In this document: piece by piece, positions 56,669 through 64,000 of the stretch
Numbering within the stretch: position 1 is the first letter of the stretch
How the letters are laid out: the number at the start of each line of letters is the position of its first letter
Origin: Desulfobulbaceae bacterium
Lineage (GTDB): Bacteria > Desulfobacterota > Desulfobulbia > Desulfobulbales > Desulfocapsaceae
Assembly (NCBI GenBank): GCA_011390165.1
Contig: JAABSV010000009.1
Location: forward strand, 1 to 64,000
Reading direction: 5' to 3'
DNA length: 64,000 bases
Translations under genes and position numbers: made by a program
The notes under the pieces: model-generated
Told to the model about the DNA's origin: nothing
Seen by the model: only the letters and a program-made list of their open reading frames with translations
The model's database searches: none

Positions 56669-57748
56669 ATGAGCGGAAAGGGAAAAGAGAAGGTCTATTT
56701 TCTGGCAGCTACCGACGAGGAGGAGGATAGCCGCCTCTGTGAGCGGCTGCAGCAACTCCTGGCGGCGGAAAACCTCCTCGGCTGCATTGCCGACCAAGAC
56801 ATCACGGCAGTGAAGACCCATTTCGGCGAATCGCTGAAACTGGGATTCGCCCGGCCACTCTATCTGCGCATGCTCGGGGAGGCGGTGAAGGAACGCGGTG
56901 GCCTCCCCTTCCTCACCGAGACATCGACCCTCTACAAAGGCAACCGCAGCGACGCCATCCGCCACATCAACCATGCCCACCGCCAGGGTTTCGACCACGC
57001 CGCCACCGGCATGCCGATCATCATGGCCGACGGCCTCTTCGGTGACGAGGAGGTTGCCGTGCCGGTCCCCGGCTCCCCGCACTCCCCGGTGCATATTGCC
57101 GCCCTCTTCGCCAAGTGCAACGCCCTGGTGATGGTCTCCCACTTCACCGGCCATCTCCTCGCCGGCTTTGGCGCCACCATCAAGAACCTGGGGATGGGCT
57201 GCGCCAGTCGTAAGGGGAAAATGAGCCAGCATTCCACCGCCAAACCGAAAATTATCAAAAAGAACTGTATCGGCTGCGGCATCTGTGTCGAGTGGTGTCC
57301 GAAGGAAGCGGTCACCCTCCAGGATGGGGTGGCGCAAATCGCCGCCAACCGCTGCATCGGCTGCGGCCAGTGTCTGGCGATGTGCCGCTTCGGGGCGGTG
57401 AAATTCAACTGGGGGGCAACCTGCGAGGATCTGCAGCAAAAGATTGTCGAGCATGCCTGCGGGGTAGCCAACCTCTTTCAGGGGAAAAGCCTCTACCTCA
57501 ACATCCTCACCAGGATATCCAAGGACTGCGACTGCATGGGGCAGACCTATGAAAAGATCGTCCCGGATATCGGCATCCTCGTCTGCCGTGACCCGGTGGC
57601 CCTGGATGCCGCCTCCCTGGACCTGGTGGAAGAGCGGGCCGAACTGCAACTCTCCAGGCTGGCCTACGACATCCCCTACCGCTTTCAGCTGGAGTACGCC
57701 AAGAAACTCTCCTTCGGCAGTCTCGACTATGAGCTGATCGCCTGCTGA
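56669..57748 (+). CDS. DUF362 protein with two [4Fe-4S] clusters
   Basis: 359 residues. The DUF362 part (1-190 and 250-359) surrounds an inserted 2[4Fe-4S] ferredoxin region: NCIGCGICVEWCP (about 195-206) and RCIGCGQCLAMCR (about 225-236). Further cysteines in KDCDCMG lie in the C-terminal part. Markers are VKTHFGE near residue 50, GHLLAGFGATIKNLGMGCASRKGK and ICRDPVALDAASLDL-like (VCRDPVALDAASLDLV). These proteins are common in anaerobes and their function is not firmly assigned. The start has GAGGAAACA before it. Cytoplasmic, no signal peptide. Confidence 0.9.
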   Translation: MSGKGKEKVYFLAATDEEEDSRLCERLQQLLAAENLLGCIADQDITAVKTHFGESLKLGFARPLYLRMLGEAVKERGGLPFLTETSTLYKGNRSDAIRHINHAHRQGFDHAATGMPIIMADGLFGDEEVAVPVPGSPHSPVHIAALFAKCNALVMVSHFTGHLLAGFGATIKNLGMGCASRKGKMSQHSTAKPKIIKKNCIGCGICVEWCPKEAVTLQDGVAQIAANRCIGCGQCLAMCRFGAVKFNWGATCEDLQQKIVEHACGVANLFQGKSLYLNILTRISKDCDCMGQTYEKIVPDIGILVCRDPVALDAASLDLVEERAELQLSRLAYDIPYRFQLEYAKKLSFGSLDYELIAC

Positions 57749-57762
57749 GGCCGGTGCCGCCG

Positions 57763-59217
57763 ATGCCGCGCCGCCACAGCAGTTTTGCCGCAGCCTTTCT
57801 TCTGCTCCTGCTCTCTTCCCTCTTGCCCGGCTGCGGCAAGGCACCGCTGCACCCCTGGCACGACCGGCCGCTGGCCGGTGAATTCAGCGTCGACCAGGCA
57901 GCGCGGGCAGATACCTTTCAGGACTATTTGGCTCTTGAAGAGCTTCTTTTCCGGGAACTTGCCGACACCATCCGGAAGAACGGCGCAAGGGGGCCGGAAA
58001 ACCAGTTGCTCCGCTACGCCGCCGACCGGCCGGCACCTCCGGCCGACACCCCCGACTACAACCGCAGCTTTGAGCTGCCGGTGGCCAGGCCGCGGGGTGC
58101 CATCCTCCTGCTGCACGGCATGAGTGACTCCCCCTACAGCCTGCGGGCAATCGGCACCACCCTGAACCGCCACGGCTACCGGGTGGTGGGGCTACGCCTC
58201 CCCGGGCACGGGACGATTCCCGCCGCCCTCAAGGAGACCACCTGGCCCGATATGACGGCGACGGTGGCCATGGCCGCCGACTATCTTGCCACCAGCGGCC
58301 AGCCCTATTCGATCATCGGCTTCTCCACCGGCGCCACCCTGGCCCTGGAGTACACCCTGAACTGCCTGGAAGAGGGCAAAAATCCCCCTCCGGCCAGCCT
58401 GGTCCTGGTTTCGCCGGCGGTTGCCATCCACCCGACCGCCGCGTTTGCCGGCATGGTCGACAGCATTGCCCGCCTGCCCGGCTTGGCCCGGCTGGCCTGG
58501 CTCTCCCTGAACCCGGAAGTCGACCCCTACAAGTACTCTTCCTTTGCGGTCAACGCCGCCAGTCATGTCTACCGGCTGACTCGATCGGTTGCCGGGCGGA
58601 TCAAGACACTGGCCGCCGGCCGAGGGAACATTAAACTTCAAAACTTTCCGAAAATACTTGTTTTTTCCTCGGCCGTCGACGACACCGTCGATGCCACCGG
58701 CATCACCCGCCAGTTGCTCAACCGGCTGCCCACCTCCGGCAACGAACTGGTCCTCTTCGACCGCAATCGTTTCGCCGGACTCTCCCCTTTCCTGCACGAA
58801 TCACCGGAGCTGCTGGCCGGCACCCTGCCGGCGGACCAGCCCCTGCCGTTTGCCCTTTCCCTCATCAGCAACCGCAGCAAAGAGAGCATGGCGGTCAGCC
58901 TGTTGCACCGGCCGGCGGGAAGCCTGGCGACCCTGGAGCCGATTGACCTTGGCCTTTCCTGGCCCGCCGGGGTCTTTTCCCTCTCTCATCTCGCCATAAC
59001 CATTCCACCGGATGACCCGTTCTACGGCCCCGGATCCCACGGCGGCGACGCCCCTTTTCCGGGCACGATGCTGCTGCAGGGAGAAAACAGCCTCCTGGCG
59101 ATCCCCTTCCACTGGCTCTTCCGCCTGCGCTACAACCCCTTTTATCCCTATTTCGAGGCGAGGACTCTGGACTGGGTTAGCCGCGTTAGCCGGGTCAGCC
59201 CGGACAAGCCTTATTAG
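57763..59217 (+). CDS. Alpha/beta-hydrolase lipoprotein
   Basis: 484 residues from the ATG at 57763; a GTG at 57754 with GAGG three bases upstream is an alternative. The signal peptide ends in a lipobox LPGC (21-24), so the mature protein is a lipid-anchored envelope protein. The hydrolase core shows LLHGMSDSPYSLR (oxyanion hole, about 117-128), GLRLPGHG and the nucleophile GFSTG (S188). A plausible acid is in SAVDDTVDA; the histidine is less certain (GSHGGD). It resembles lysophospholipase/carboxylesterase proteins, with a long C-terminal extension of unknown function. Its last residues VSRVSRVS are encoded by the 9-bp repeat array. Confidence 0.82.
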   Translation: MPRRHSSFAAAFLLLLLSSLLPGCGKAPLHPWHDRPLAGEFSVDQAARADTFQDYLALEELLFRELADTIRKNGARGPENQLLRYAADRPAPPADTPDYNRSFELPVARPRGAILLLHGMSDSPYSLRAIGTTLNRHGYRVVGLRLPGHGTIPAALKETTWPDMTATVAMAADYLATSGQPYSIIGFSTGATLALEYTLNCLEEGKNPPPASLVLVSPAVAIHPTAAFAGMVDSIARLPGLARLAWLSLNPEVDPYKYSSFAVNAASHVYRLTRSVAGRIKTLAAGRGNIKLQNFPKILVFSSAVDDTVDATGITRQLLNRLPTSGNELVLFDRNRFAGLSPFLHESPELLAGTLPADQPLPFALSLISNRSKESMAVSLLHRPAGSLATLEPIDLGLSWPAGVFSLSHLAITIPPDDPFYGPGSHGGDAPFPGTMLLQGENSLLAIPFHWLFRLRYNPFYPYFEARTLDWVSRVSRVSPDKPY

Positions 59218-59257
59218 CCCTAGTAGCGAGATATGCCAGATAAGCCAGATAAGCCTT
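59177..59257. repeat. Nine-unit degenerate 9-bp tandem array at the end of the lipoprotein gene
   Basis: Units such as TTAGCCGCG, TTAGCCGGG, TCAGCCCGG, ATTAGCCCT, ATATGCCAG, ATAAGCCAG and ATAAGCCTT keep AGCC in phase. The array runs through the stop codon of the hydrolase gene at 59215-59217. Confidence 0.75.
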
Positions 59258-59310
59258 TAAGGGTACCGGCACCCGGCAAAAAGGTGAGGGAGAGAAGACC
59301 TTCCGCCCCG

Positions 59311-59523
59311 TCAATCGCCGGCTGAATCGGGGGGAGAGACTGGCCTGTCTGCCGGCTCATCGGCGGGTTGATCGACCAGTTCATCGTCCTGTCCAATCCC
59401 CTCTTCGCCATCGTCCGGCCGGGTTTTATTCTTCTCCAGCCGGCGCTGCAGTTTCTCTTCCTTTTTTTTCTTCTTCTCCAACTCTTTCTTCCGCTTTTCA
59501 AAGGAAAAATTGCTTCGTGCCAA
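59311..59523 (-). CDS. Small lysine-rich hypothetical protein (TTG start)
   Basis: 70 residues from the TTG at 59523, which has GGAGG seven bases upstream; no ATG fits that ribosome site. Residues 5-34 (NFSFEKRKKELEKKKKKEEK and on) are a highly charged predicted helix; the rest is acidic and proline-rich, probably disordered. Small proteins that begin ARxNFSFEKRxKE are common in deltaproteobacteria. No function is established. It is convergent with the lipoprotein gene and the region upstream is REP-rich. Confidence 0.75.
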   Translation of the reverse strand: MARSNFSFEKRKKELEKKKKKEEKLQRRLEKNKTRPDDGEEGIGQDDELVDQPADEPADRPVSPPDSAGD

Positions 59524-59715
59524 GGAGACACCTCCAGGGTAAAATGATTCTTCACATGTTCGGGGAGCGGGCAACCGCCCCGCAGGTATCTCTTCCGCCA
59601 CTGCCCTCTGCTCCGGCCGGCAGTTCGATGATAGACGGTCTGGCTGAGAAATGCACCCCCTGATTGCCTCTACCCGGAGCGATTACGACAGGTGCAATCA
59701 ACAACGCCGGTGTAG

Positions 59716-59735
59716 GGGCGACCGGCCGGTCGCCC
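59716..59735. repeat. REP palindrome b1
   Basis: GGGCGACCGGCCGGTCGCCC, perfect, preceded by GTAG. Confidence 0.92.
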
Positions 59736-59844
59736 AAATGGGGGGGGGACATAGCAGGTCACGGCAAACCTGGCAGGACAACCGCCGCGTCGCGAAAATT
59801 TTCCTTTCGTGTGGTTAACGGCGAATGTCGCAGGGCCGATCCAT

Positions 59845-59863
59845 GGGCGACCGCCGGTCGCCC
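59845..59863. repeat. REP copy b2 (short centre)
   Basis: GGGCGACCGCCGGTCGCCC lacks one central base; it is followed by CTAC, so it is inverted relative to b1, 110 bp away. Confidence 0.88.
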
Positions 59864-60022
59864 CTACGGTGCGATGGTGATCGGCAGAACGTTGCAAAAC
59901 CAACCATCGCGTCACAAAAACCCCACAGGTGAATCAACACCGATTGAACACATAACAAAATAACCCCTCACGTGCATTCCACCAAAACTACCCTACAGGT
60001 GCGTTCCACACCGATGGTGTAG

Positions 60023-60042
60023 GGGCGACCGGCCGGTCGCCC
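60023..60042. repeat. REP palindrome b3
   Basis: GGGCGACCGGCCGGTCGCCC, perfect, preceded by GTAG as in b1 and inverted relative to b2. Confidence 0.92.
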
Positions 60043-60183
60043 GACCAGCGCAGGTGACTGGAACCACTGCTGGATAGGGAAAAAAGAAGGTGCGACACTC
60101 TCCATCCGGTGGTAGTGTTTCGACACCGTTCACCGCAAAGTGGTGCGATAGGCACCATCCGGCCCCTTAACAGACGAGACCAC

Positions 60184-61521
60184 ATGGACATTTTGCTGTA
60201 CGGGTCCACAGATATCAGCTACCAGATCGCCAGCCGGCTGCACCAGCAGCACAATCTCACCGTCCTCCACGACCCTGGGGAGTCCGCGGAGCGCTTCGGC
60301 AACCTGGACGTGGGGGTAGCAGAGGGGAGCGGTAGCGATATCGCCGTCCTCGAGAAAATCGGCGCCGGCACGGTCAACCTCTTCATTGCCTGCTCTGCCC
60401 TGGACGAGGCGAACATCGTAGCCTGCTGGACGATCAAAAAAATCGTCGACACCGAAACCATCTGCTTTCTCACCAAGCCGGCCCTCTACCGCAATTTCGC
60501 CTCGACCAGCCACAACAACTACCAGAGCCGCTACGATATCGATTCGATCATCTGGCCGGAACAGCTGCTCACCCAGGATATCTTCCGGATCATCTCGGTA
60601 CCGGCCGCCCTGGATGTGGAGTGGCTGGCCGGTGGTAAGGCAAAACTGCTGGAATACCGGATCGGCTCCGGGGCGAAGATCCTCAACACCCCGATCCGCG
60701 ACTGCCGCCTCCCCCGCAACGTGCTCATTGCCGGGGTTTCCCGAAACGGGGTGCTCTTCATTCCCAACGGCGACACGGTCATCGAACTGGACGATAAGGT
60801 GTTTTTTATCGGCACCAGCCAGGCCCTTGACTCGCTGGCCGCCGATTTTCTCGGTACCCTCCGCAAAGTGAAGAGTGTTGCCATCATCGGTGGCGGCAGC
60901 GTCGGCCTGATGCTGGCGGAAATGCTCGAAGGCCGGGGCATCAAGGTTAAGATCATCGAGCACGACCGGGCGCGCTGCGTCCTCCTCGCCGACACCCTGA
61001 AAAAGAGCCTGGTCCTGCGTGGCGACGGCACCGACCTGGAACTGCTGGAGAGCGAGTCCATTGCCGAGGCCGATGTCTGTGTCTGTACCACCAACAACGA
61101 CGAAAAAAACCTGCTCTGCGCCCTGCTGATCAAACAGCTCGGCTCGCAGCGGATCATCACCCGGGTAAGCAATCTCCAGAACTACGAGCTCTTTTCCCGG
61201 GTTGGCGTCGATGTGATGGTCTCCCCCCGCGCCTCGGCCCTCACCGAGGTGCTCAACCGGGTTCAGGCCCAGCGGGTGAACATAATCGCCCTGATCGAGG
61301 GGGGTAAGGGAGAGATGCTGCAGCTGACGCTTCCCGACTCGTTCAAAAAGATCGCCATCAAGACGTTCCACTTCCCGGTTCGGGCTATTATCGGCCTGAT
61401 CAGGCGGGGCCACCGCATCCACATCCCCGCTGGTGACAGCAGCCTGCTCCCCGGTGACCACCTGATGGTCTTCACCATGCAGGAAGATTCGGAAACCGTC
61501 AAAAAACTCTTCTTTCCATGA
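60184..61521 (+). CDS. trkA: Trk potassium uptake regulatory subunit
   Basis: 445 residues from the ATG at 60184. There are two RCK modules, each a Rossmann-type RCK_N plus RCK_C domain. The second nucleotide site GGGSVG (VAIIGGGSVGLMLAEML, about 233-249) is complete; the first (LLYGSTDISYQIA) lacks the GxGxxG pattern and may not bind NAD. TrkA binds NAD(H)/ATP and gates the TrkH channel in the cytoplasm. The trkH start overlaps the trkA stop (ATGA). The operon is bracketed by REP repeats on both sides. Confidence 0.94.
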   Translation: MDILLYGSTDISYQIASRLHQQHNLTVLHDPGESAERFGNLDVGVAEGSGSDIAVLEKIGAGTVNLFIACSALDEANIVACWTIKKIVDTETICFLTKPALYRNFASTSHNNYQSRYDIDSIIWPEQLLTQDIFRIISVPAALDVEWLAGGKAKLLEYRIGSGAKILNTPIRDCRLPRNVLIAGVSRNGVLFIPNGDTVIELDDKVFFIGTSQALDSLAADFLGTLRKVKSVAIIGGGSVGLMLAEMLEGRGIKVKIIEHDRARCVLLADTLKKSLVLRGDGTDLELLESESIAEADVCVCTTNNDEKNLLCALLIKQLGSQRIITRVSNLQNYELFSRVGVDVMVSPRASALTEVLNRVQAQRVNIIALIEGGKGEMLQLTLPDSFKKIAIKTFHFPVRAIIGLIRRGHRIHIPAGDSSLLPGDHLMVFTMQEDSETVKKLFFP

Positions 61522-62978
61522 AGCCGAAACTGCTCGCCAGGGCCCTGAGCTATATCCTGCTGGCCTTTGCTGCAATCATGCTCCTGCCGGCGCTGCTGGC
61601 GGCAGCGATTGGCGAGTACCGGACCATCCACCCCTTTGTCACCGCCGCCGGCTGCTCTCTTGTCTTGGGGCTCCTCTGTCGCTGGCTTGGACGGGGCAGC
61701 CGGGATTTGGACAGCCTCCGCCGCAACGAAGGGCTCTGCGTGGTCGCCCTCACCTGGAGCGCCGCCGGCCTGATCGGGGCCATCCCCTACCTCTTCTTTG
61801 CCATCACCCCCCTCGACGCCATCTTTGAGTCGGTCTCCGGGATCACCACCACCGGCGCCACCATCCTTACCGATTTTTCTCTCTACCCTCGCGCCTTCTT
61901 CTTCTGGCGAAGCCTCAGCCAGTGGCTGGGCGGACTGGGGATCATCGTTCTCTTCGTGGCCATCCTCCCCCAGTTCGGGGTTGCCGGGCGGCGAATCTTC
62001 TTTGCCGAGGCACCGGGACCGACCGAGGATAAGATCACCCCGCGGATTGCCCAGACCGCCAAGGCTCTCTGGCTGGTCTACATACTTCTCACCGTGGTGG
62101 AGATCGTTGCCCTGATCCTGGTCGGGATGCCCTGGTTCGACGCCCTGTGCAACGCCCTCTCAACCATGGCGGCCGGCGGCTTCTCGCCGCACCCGGAATC
62201 GATCATGGGCTACGCCAGCCCGGCGGTGACCTGGATAGTCACCCTGTTCATGTTTCTGGCCGGCAGCAACTTCGCCCTCCAGTACCGGCTGCTCCTGAAA
62301 GGCAATCCCCACTCTCTGTCGGCAAGCGAAGAGTTCCGTTTCTATCTCAGCACGGTGGTGCTCTTTTCGGTCCTGCTCTGGGCGCTGCTCGCGGCCAGTG
62401 GCGAGGGGACGGTGGCCGCCAACTGGCGGGACAGCCTCTTCCAGATCGTTTCCATTGTCACCACAACAGGTTTCTCCTCGGCCGATTTCGCCCTGTGGGC
62501 CATCCCTGCCCAGACTGTTCTCTTTGCGATGATGCTGATCGGCGGCTGCGCCGGTTCAGCTGGGGGGGGGATCAAGGTGGTGCGGGTGATGTTCGCGGGC
62601 AAGTTCCTGGTCCGAGAAATCGACCAGATGGTCCACCCCATGGCGGTCCTGCCGATCAAGATCGACCGGGTGACCGTCCACCGGGAAGTGCAGCGGCAGA
62701 TGCTCAGCTTTCTCCTCTTCTACCTTCTTCTCCTCGTTGTCTCCGGCCTGGTGGTGACGATGATCGAGAAGAACGCCATCATCGGCATGGTCGGGGCGGC
62801 GGCCACCATAGGTAACATCGGCCCCGGACTCGGCGAGATCGGCCCGATGGGCAGTTTCGCAGGCCTGCAGCCGGTGAGCAAAATGCTCTTTATTGCCAAC
62901 ATGCTGGTCGGCCGTCTCGAACTCATCCCCTTCCTGGTCATGCTCTCCCCGGAATTCTGGCACTTTTCCAGGCAATAG
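61518..62978 (+). CDS. trkH: Trk potassium uptake channel subunit
   Basis: 486 residues with about ten to twelve membrane helices. Selectivity-filter-like segments are visible in the four pore repeats: SGITTTGATIL, LSTMAAGGFSPHP, VTTTGFSS and GNIGPGLGEIG; the GCAGSAGGGIKVVR motif before the last repeats is a TrkH hallmark. It forms the potassium pathway, with TrkA regulating it. Coupling to trkA by ATGA overlap supports equal production. It is followed six bases later by a REP element. Confidence 0.95.
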   Translation: MKPKLLARALSYILLAFAAIMLLPALLAAAIGEYRTIHPFVTAAGCSLVLGLLCRWLGRGSRDLDSLRRNEGLCVVALTWSAAGLIGAIPYLFFAITPLDAIFESVSGITTTGATILTDFSLYPRAFFFWRSLSQWLGGLGIIVLFVAILPQFGVAGRRIFFAEAPGPTEDKITPRIAQTAKALWLVYILLTVVEIVALILVGMPWFDALCNALSTMAAGGFSPHPESIMGYASPAVTWIVTLFMFLAGSNFALQYRLLLKGNPHSLSASEEFRFYLSTVVLFSVLLWALLAASGEGTVAANWRDSLFQIVSIVTTTGFSSADFALWAIPAQTVLFAMMLIGGCAGSAGGGIKVVRVMFAGKFLVREIDQMVHPMAVLPIKIDRVTVHREVQRQMLSFLLFYLLLLVVSGLVVTMIEKNAIIGMVGAAATIGNIGPGLGEIGPMGSFAGLQPVSKMLFIANMLVGRLELIPFLVMLSPEFWHFSRQ

Positions 62979-62983
62979 CCTGT

Positions 62984-63005
62984 GGGGCGACCGGCCGGTC
63001 GCCCC
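62984..63005. repeat. REP palindrome c1
   Basis: The 20-bp palindrome with one extra G and C on each side, starting six bases after the trkH stop and followed by TACGG. Confidence 0.92.
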
Positions 63006-63045
63006 TACGGGGCCATGGTGATCACCTGCAAACCATGGTTTATTC

Positions 63046-63065
63046 GGGAGGCCCGGCGGTCGCCC
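63046..63065. repeat. REP copy c2, decayed
   Basis: GGGAGGCCCGGCGGTCGCCC keeps the right arm but not the left. Confidence 0.65.
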
Positions 63066-63123
63066 ACAATGCGCAGAGCACCTGCAGAATAACCCTCCCG
63101 TACGACCAACAACAGTGCCGTAG

Positions 63124-63142
63124 GGGCGACCGGCGGTCGCCC
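63124..63142. repeat. REP copy c3
   Basis: GGGCGACCGGCGGTCGCCC, short-centre form, preceded by GTAG; first unit of the tandem duplication. Confidence 0.88.
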
Positions 63143-63182
63143 AGAGGGGCAATGCAGAGTACGACCAACAACAGTGCCGCAG

Positions 63183-63200
63183 GGGCACCGGCGGTCGCCC
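63183..63200. repeat. REP copy c4
   Basis: GGGCACCGGCGGTCGCCC, copy of c3 with a one-base deletion in the left arm; second unit of the tandem duplication. Confidence 0.85.
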
Positions 63201-63261
63201 AGAGGGGCAATGCAGATCACCTACGGATCATGACAACCGGGCAGAGCGCAAATGTTCCCAT

Positions 63262-64000
63262 TCACCCGGAAGTAGAGGACGACTCACGGGCCGCCTCTTT
63301 GGGATCGATCCGCCAGGTATAGAGCGGCGAGAAGAGATAGAAGACCATGAAGGCCAGGCAGACCTGGCCGAAGTAGGGGGTCACCACTGTTGCCAGGATG
63401 GCCAGACAGAGGTAGGTCATCCAGCGGTTGCGGCTGATGAAGCGGCCCATGTGCAGATAGTGGATCCAGTAGCAGTTCATCAGCAGGGCGGTAACGATCA
63501 TCAGGGAAAAGGAGAAGTAGCCCCAGAAGGTGGTCCATGGCGACGGGGCGGCGAGGCTCTGGCTGAACATGACCAGCGGCGCCAGGACCAGCATCGCCCC
63601 GGCCGGGGTGGGTAACCCCTTGAAAAAACCGGGAATCGGCGCCTTGTCGAGAGTGAAGTAGACAAGCCTGCCAAGCCCCAGCCCGGCATAGAGCAGGGAG
63701 ACCAGCAGCAGCGGCAAGTGGGCAAACTGCCCGCCTGCCAGGTCGCTCAGACAGATATAAAAGATCCAGCCGGGAACGATACAGAAGCTCACCGCATCGG
63801 CAAAGTCATCAAGAAGGCCGCCAAAGTTGATCCGCCGGCCCTCCTCCTCCGGCAGCGGTTCGGTCAGCCCCAGCCGTCTGGCCACCGCCCCGTCCAGCTT
63901 GTCGAAGGTGGCCGCGCCGATAATCATCAGGTACGCCTCCTTGATCCGCCCCTGATAGGCGAAAAATACCGCGATCAAGCCCATCAGGGCGTTCATCACG
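63262..64000 (-). CDS. CDP-alcohol phosphatidyltransferase (phosphatidylserine synthase-like), partial
   Basis: At least 245 residues; the N-terminus is cut by the window edge, since the visible part begins in the middle of what should be the first membrane helix. The catalytic CDP-alcohol motif is present as DKLDGAVARR, then GGLLDDFADAVSF (G-x3-D-x3-D). The spacing between AR and the G is about ten residues longer than the classical motif (insertion LTEPLPEEEGRRINF). Several more membrane helices follow. It would join a CDP-diacylglycerol to an alcohol such as serine in membrane-lipid synthesis. PssA is the likeliest assignment, not certain. Confidence 0.8.
   Translation of the reverse strand, partial: VMNALMGLIAVFFAYQGRIKEAYLMIIGAATFDKLDGAVARRLGLTEPLPEEEGRRINFGGLLDDFADAVSFCIVPGWIFYICLSDLAGGQFAHLPLLLVSLLYAGLGLGRLVYFTLDKAPIPGFFKGLPTPAGAMLVLAPLVMFSQSLAAPSPWTTFWGYFSFSLMIVTALLMNCYWIHYLHMGRFISRNRWMTYLCLAILATVVTPYFGQVCLAFMVFYLFSPLYTWRIDPKEAARESSSTSG

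Larger units (their letters stand above)
59524..60183. other. REP-containing intergenic region upstream of trkA
   Basis: 660 bases with no credible gene; short ORFs here are translations of REP sequences. It holds three REP palindromes (59716, 59845, 60023) in alternating orientation, separated by AT-richer spacer that shows no further repeat. The trkA promoter should lie downstream of 60043. Confidence 0.75.
63100..63216. repeat. 59/58-bp tandem duplication carrying a REP
   Basis: Units 63100-63158 and 63159-63216 both begin GTACGACCAACAACAGTGCC and end with AGAGGGGCAATGCAGA. They differ by one substitution and a one-base deletion in the REP (GGGCGACC to GGGCACC), so the duplication is recent. 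Confidence 0.92.
62979..63261. other. REP-containing region between trkH and the phosphatidyltransferase gene
   Basis: 283 bases between convergent genes. It contains four REP copies and a 59-bp tandem duplication; no gene is supported. The hairpins could also act as terminators for both genes. Confidence 0.75.

Noticed and set aside
59552-60209. Several short open frames around 59.6-60.2 kb encoding GDRPVAPT-like peptides
   Set aside because: They are read through REP palindromes and have no ribosome sites or conservation signal beyond the repeats.

Overview
The window is a GC-rich bacterial chromosome segment with tightly packed genes. The gene set points to an anaerobic deltaproteobacterium-like organism (Desulfobacterota, possibly Desulfobulbales): two aldehyde:ferredoxin oxidoreductases, a four-cluster ferredoxin, a DUF362 iron-sulfur protein, both GlpD and anaerobic-type GlpABC, a TRAP transporter with a twin-arginine binding protein, and long same-strand operons joined by ATGA overlaps. 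The taxonomic guess is inference from gene content; there is no rRNA or marker gene here.

Layout. 0-1.2 kb (-): 5-prime part of an aldehyde:ferredoxin oxidoreductase coupled to a polyferredoxin. 1.3-6.4 kb (-): BMP-type nucleoside ABC transporter with a xanthine/guanine phosphoribosyltransferase gene inside the operon. 6.6-9.1 kb (-): polar amino-acid ABC transporter. 9.5-10.4 kb (+): PfkB-family kinase, convergent with a transketolase (-), then uracil permease and uracil phosphoribosyltransferase (-). 15.1-18.4 kb (+): TRAP transporter. 18.6-20.9 kb: HisC-like aminotransferase and an EamA exporter around an AT-rich island. 21.2-35.9 kb (+): a large glycerol regulon: GlpR-like repressor, GlpD, GlpSTPQV-type ABC transporter with a DUF2160 membrane protein, GlpK, then GlpABC. 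36.0-37.1 kb: a REP-associated tyrosine transposase (RAYT) and its palindromic repeats. 37.1-39.4 kb (-): uracil-DNA glycosylase-family protein and a second aldehyde:ferredoxin oxidoreductase with a strong promoter and a candidate operator. 39.9-43.0 kb (-): LeuD, LeuC and a QueG-like iron-sulfur protein. 43.0-50.2 kb (-): chemoreceptor, CheA-like kinase without an HPt domain, hybrid histidine kinase and a secreted repeat protein. 50.4-55.2 kb (-): YhaN/YhaO-type SMC-like ATPase and nuclease. 55.6-59.2 kb (+): NamA-like ene-reductase, DUF362 ferredoxin protein, alpha/beta-hydrolase lipoprotein. 59.3-59.5 kb (-): a lysine-rich small protein. 60.2-63.0 kb (+): TrkA-TrkH potassium uptake, bracketed by REP repeats. 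63.3 kb to the edge (-): a CDP-alcohol phosphatidyltransferase.

How the genes fit together. The left third is concerned with salvage and uptake of purines, pyrimidines, amino acids and organic acids. The centre is a near-complete glycerol catabolic regulon: import by ABC transporter, phosphorylation by GlpK, oxidation by GlpD or GlpABC. Two large inverted repeats, upstream of glpD and glpA, are candidate sites for the adjacent DeoR-family repressor. Strong hairpins follow the binding-protein genes in the glp and TRAP operons, which fits differential expression of the binding protein.

The most unusual items are two. First, the RAYT/REP system: copies of a 20-bp palindrome (GGGCGACCGGCCGGTCGCCC and variants) occur in three clusters, and two lie in frame inside the transposase gene itself. 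Second, the four-gene signalling cluster at 43.0-50.2 kb: a CheA-like protein starting directly at the dimerisation domain and carrying a second CheW domain, next to a chemoreceptor, a hybrid kinase and a secreted protein with curlin-like repeats.
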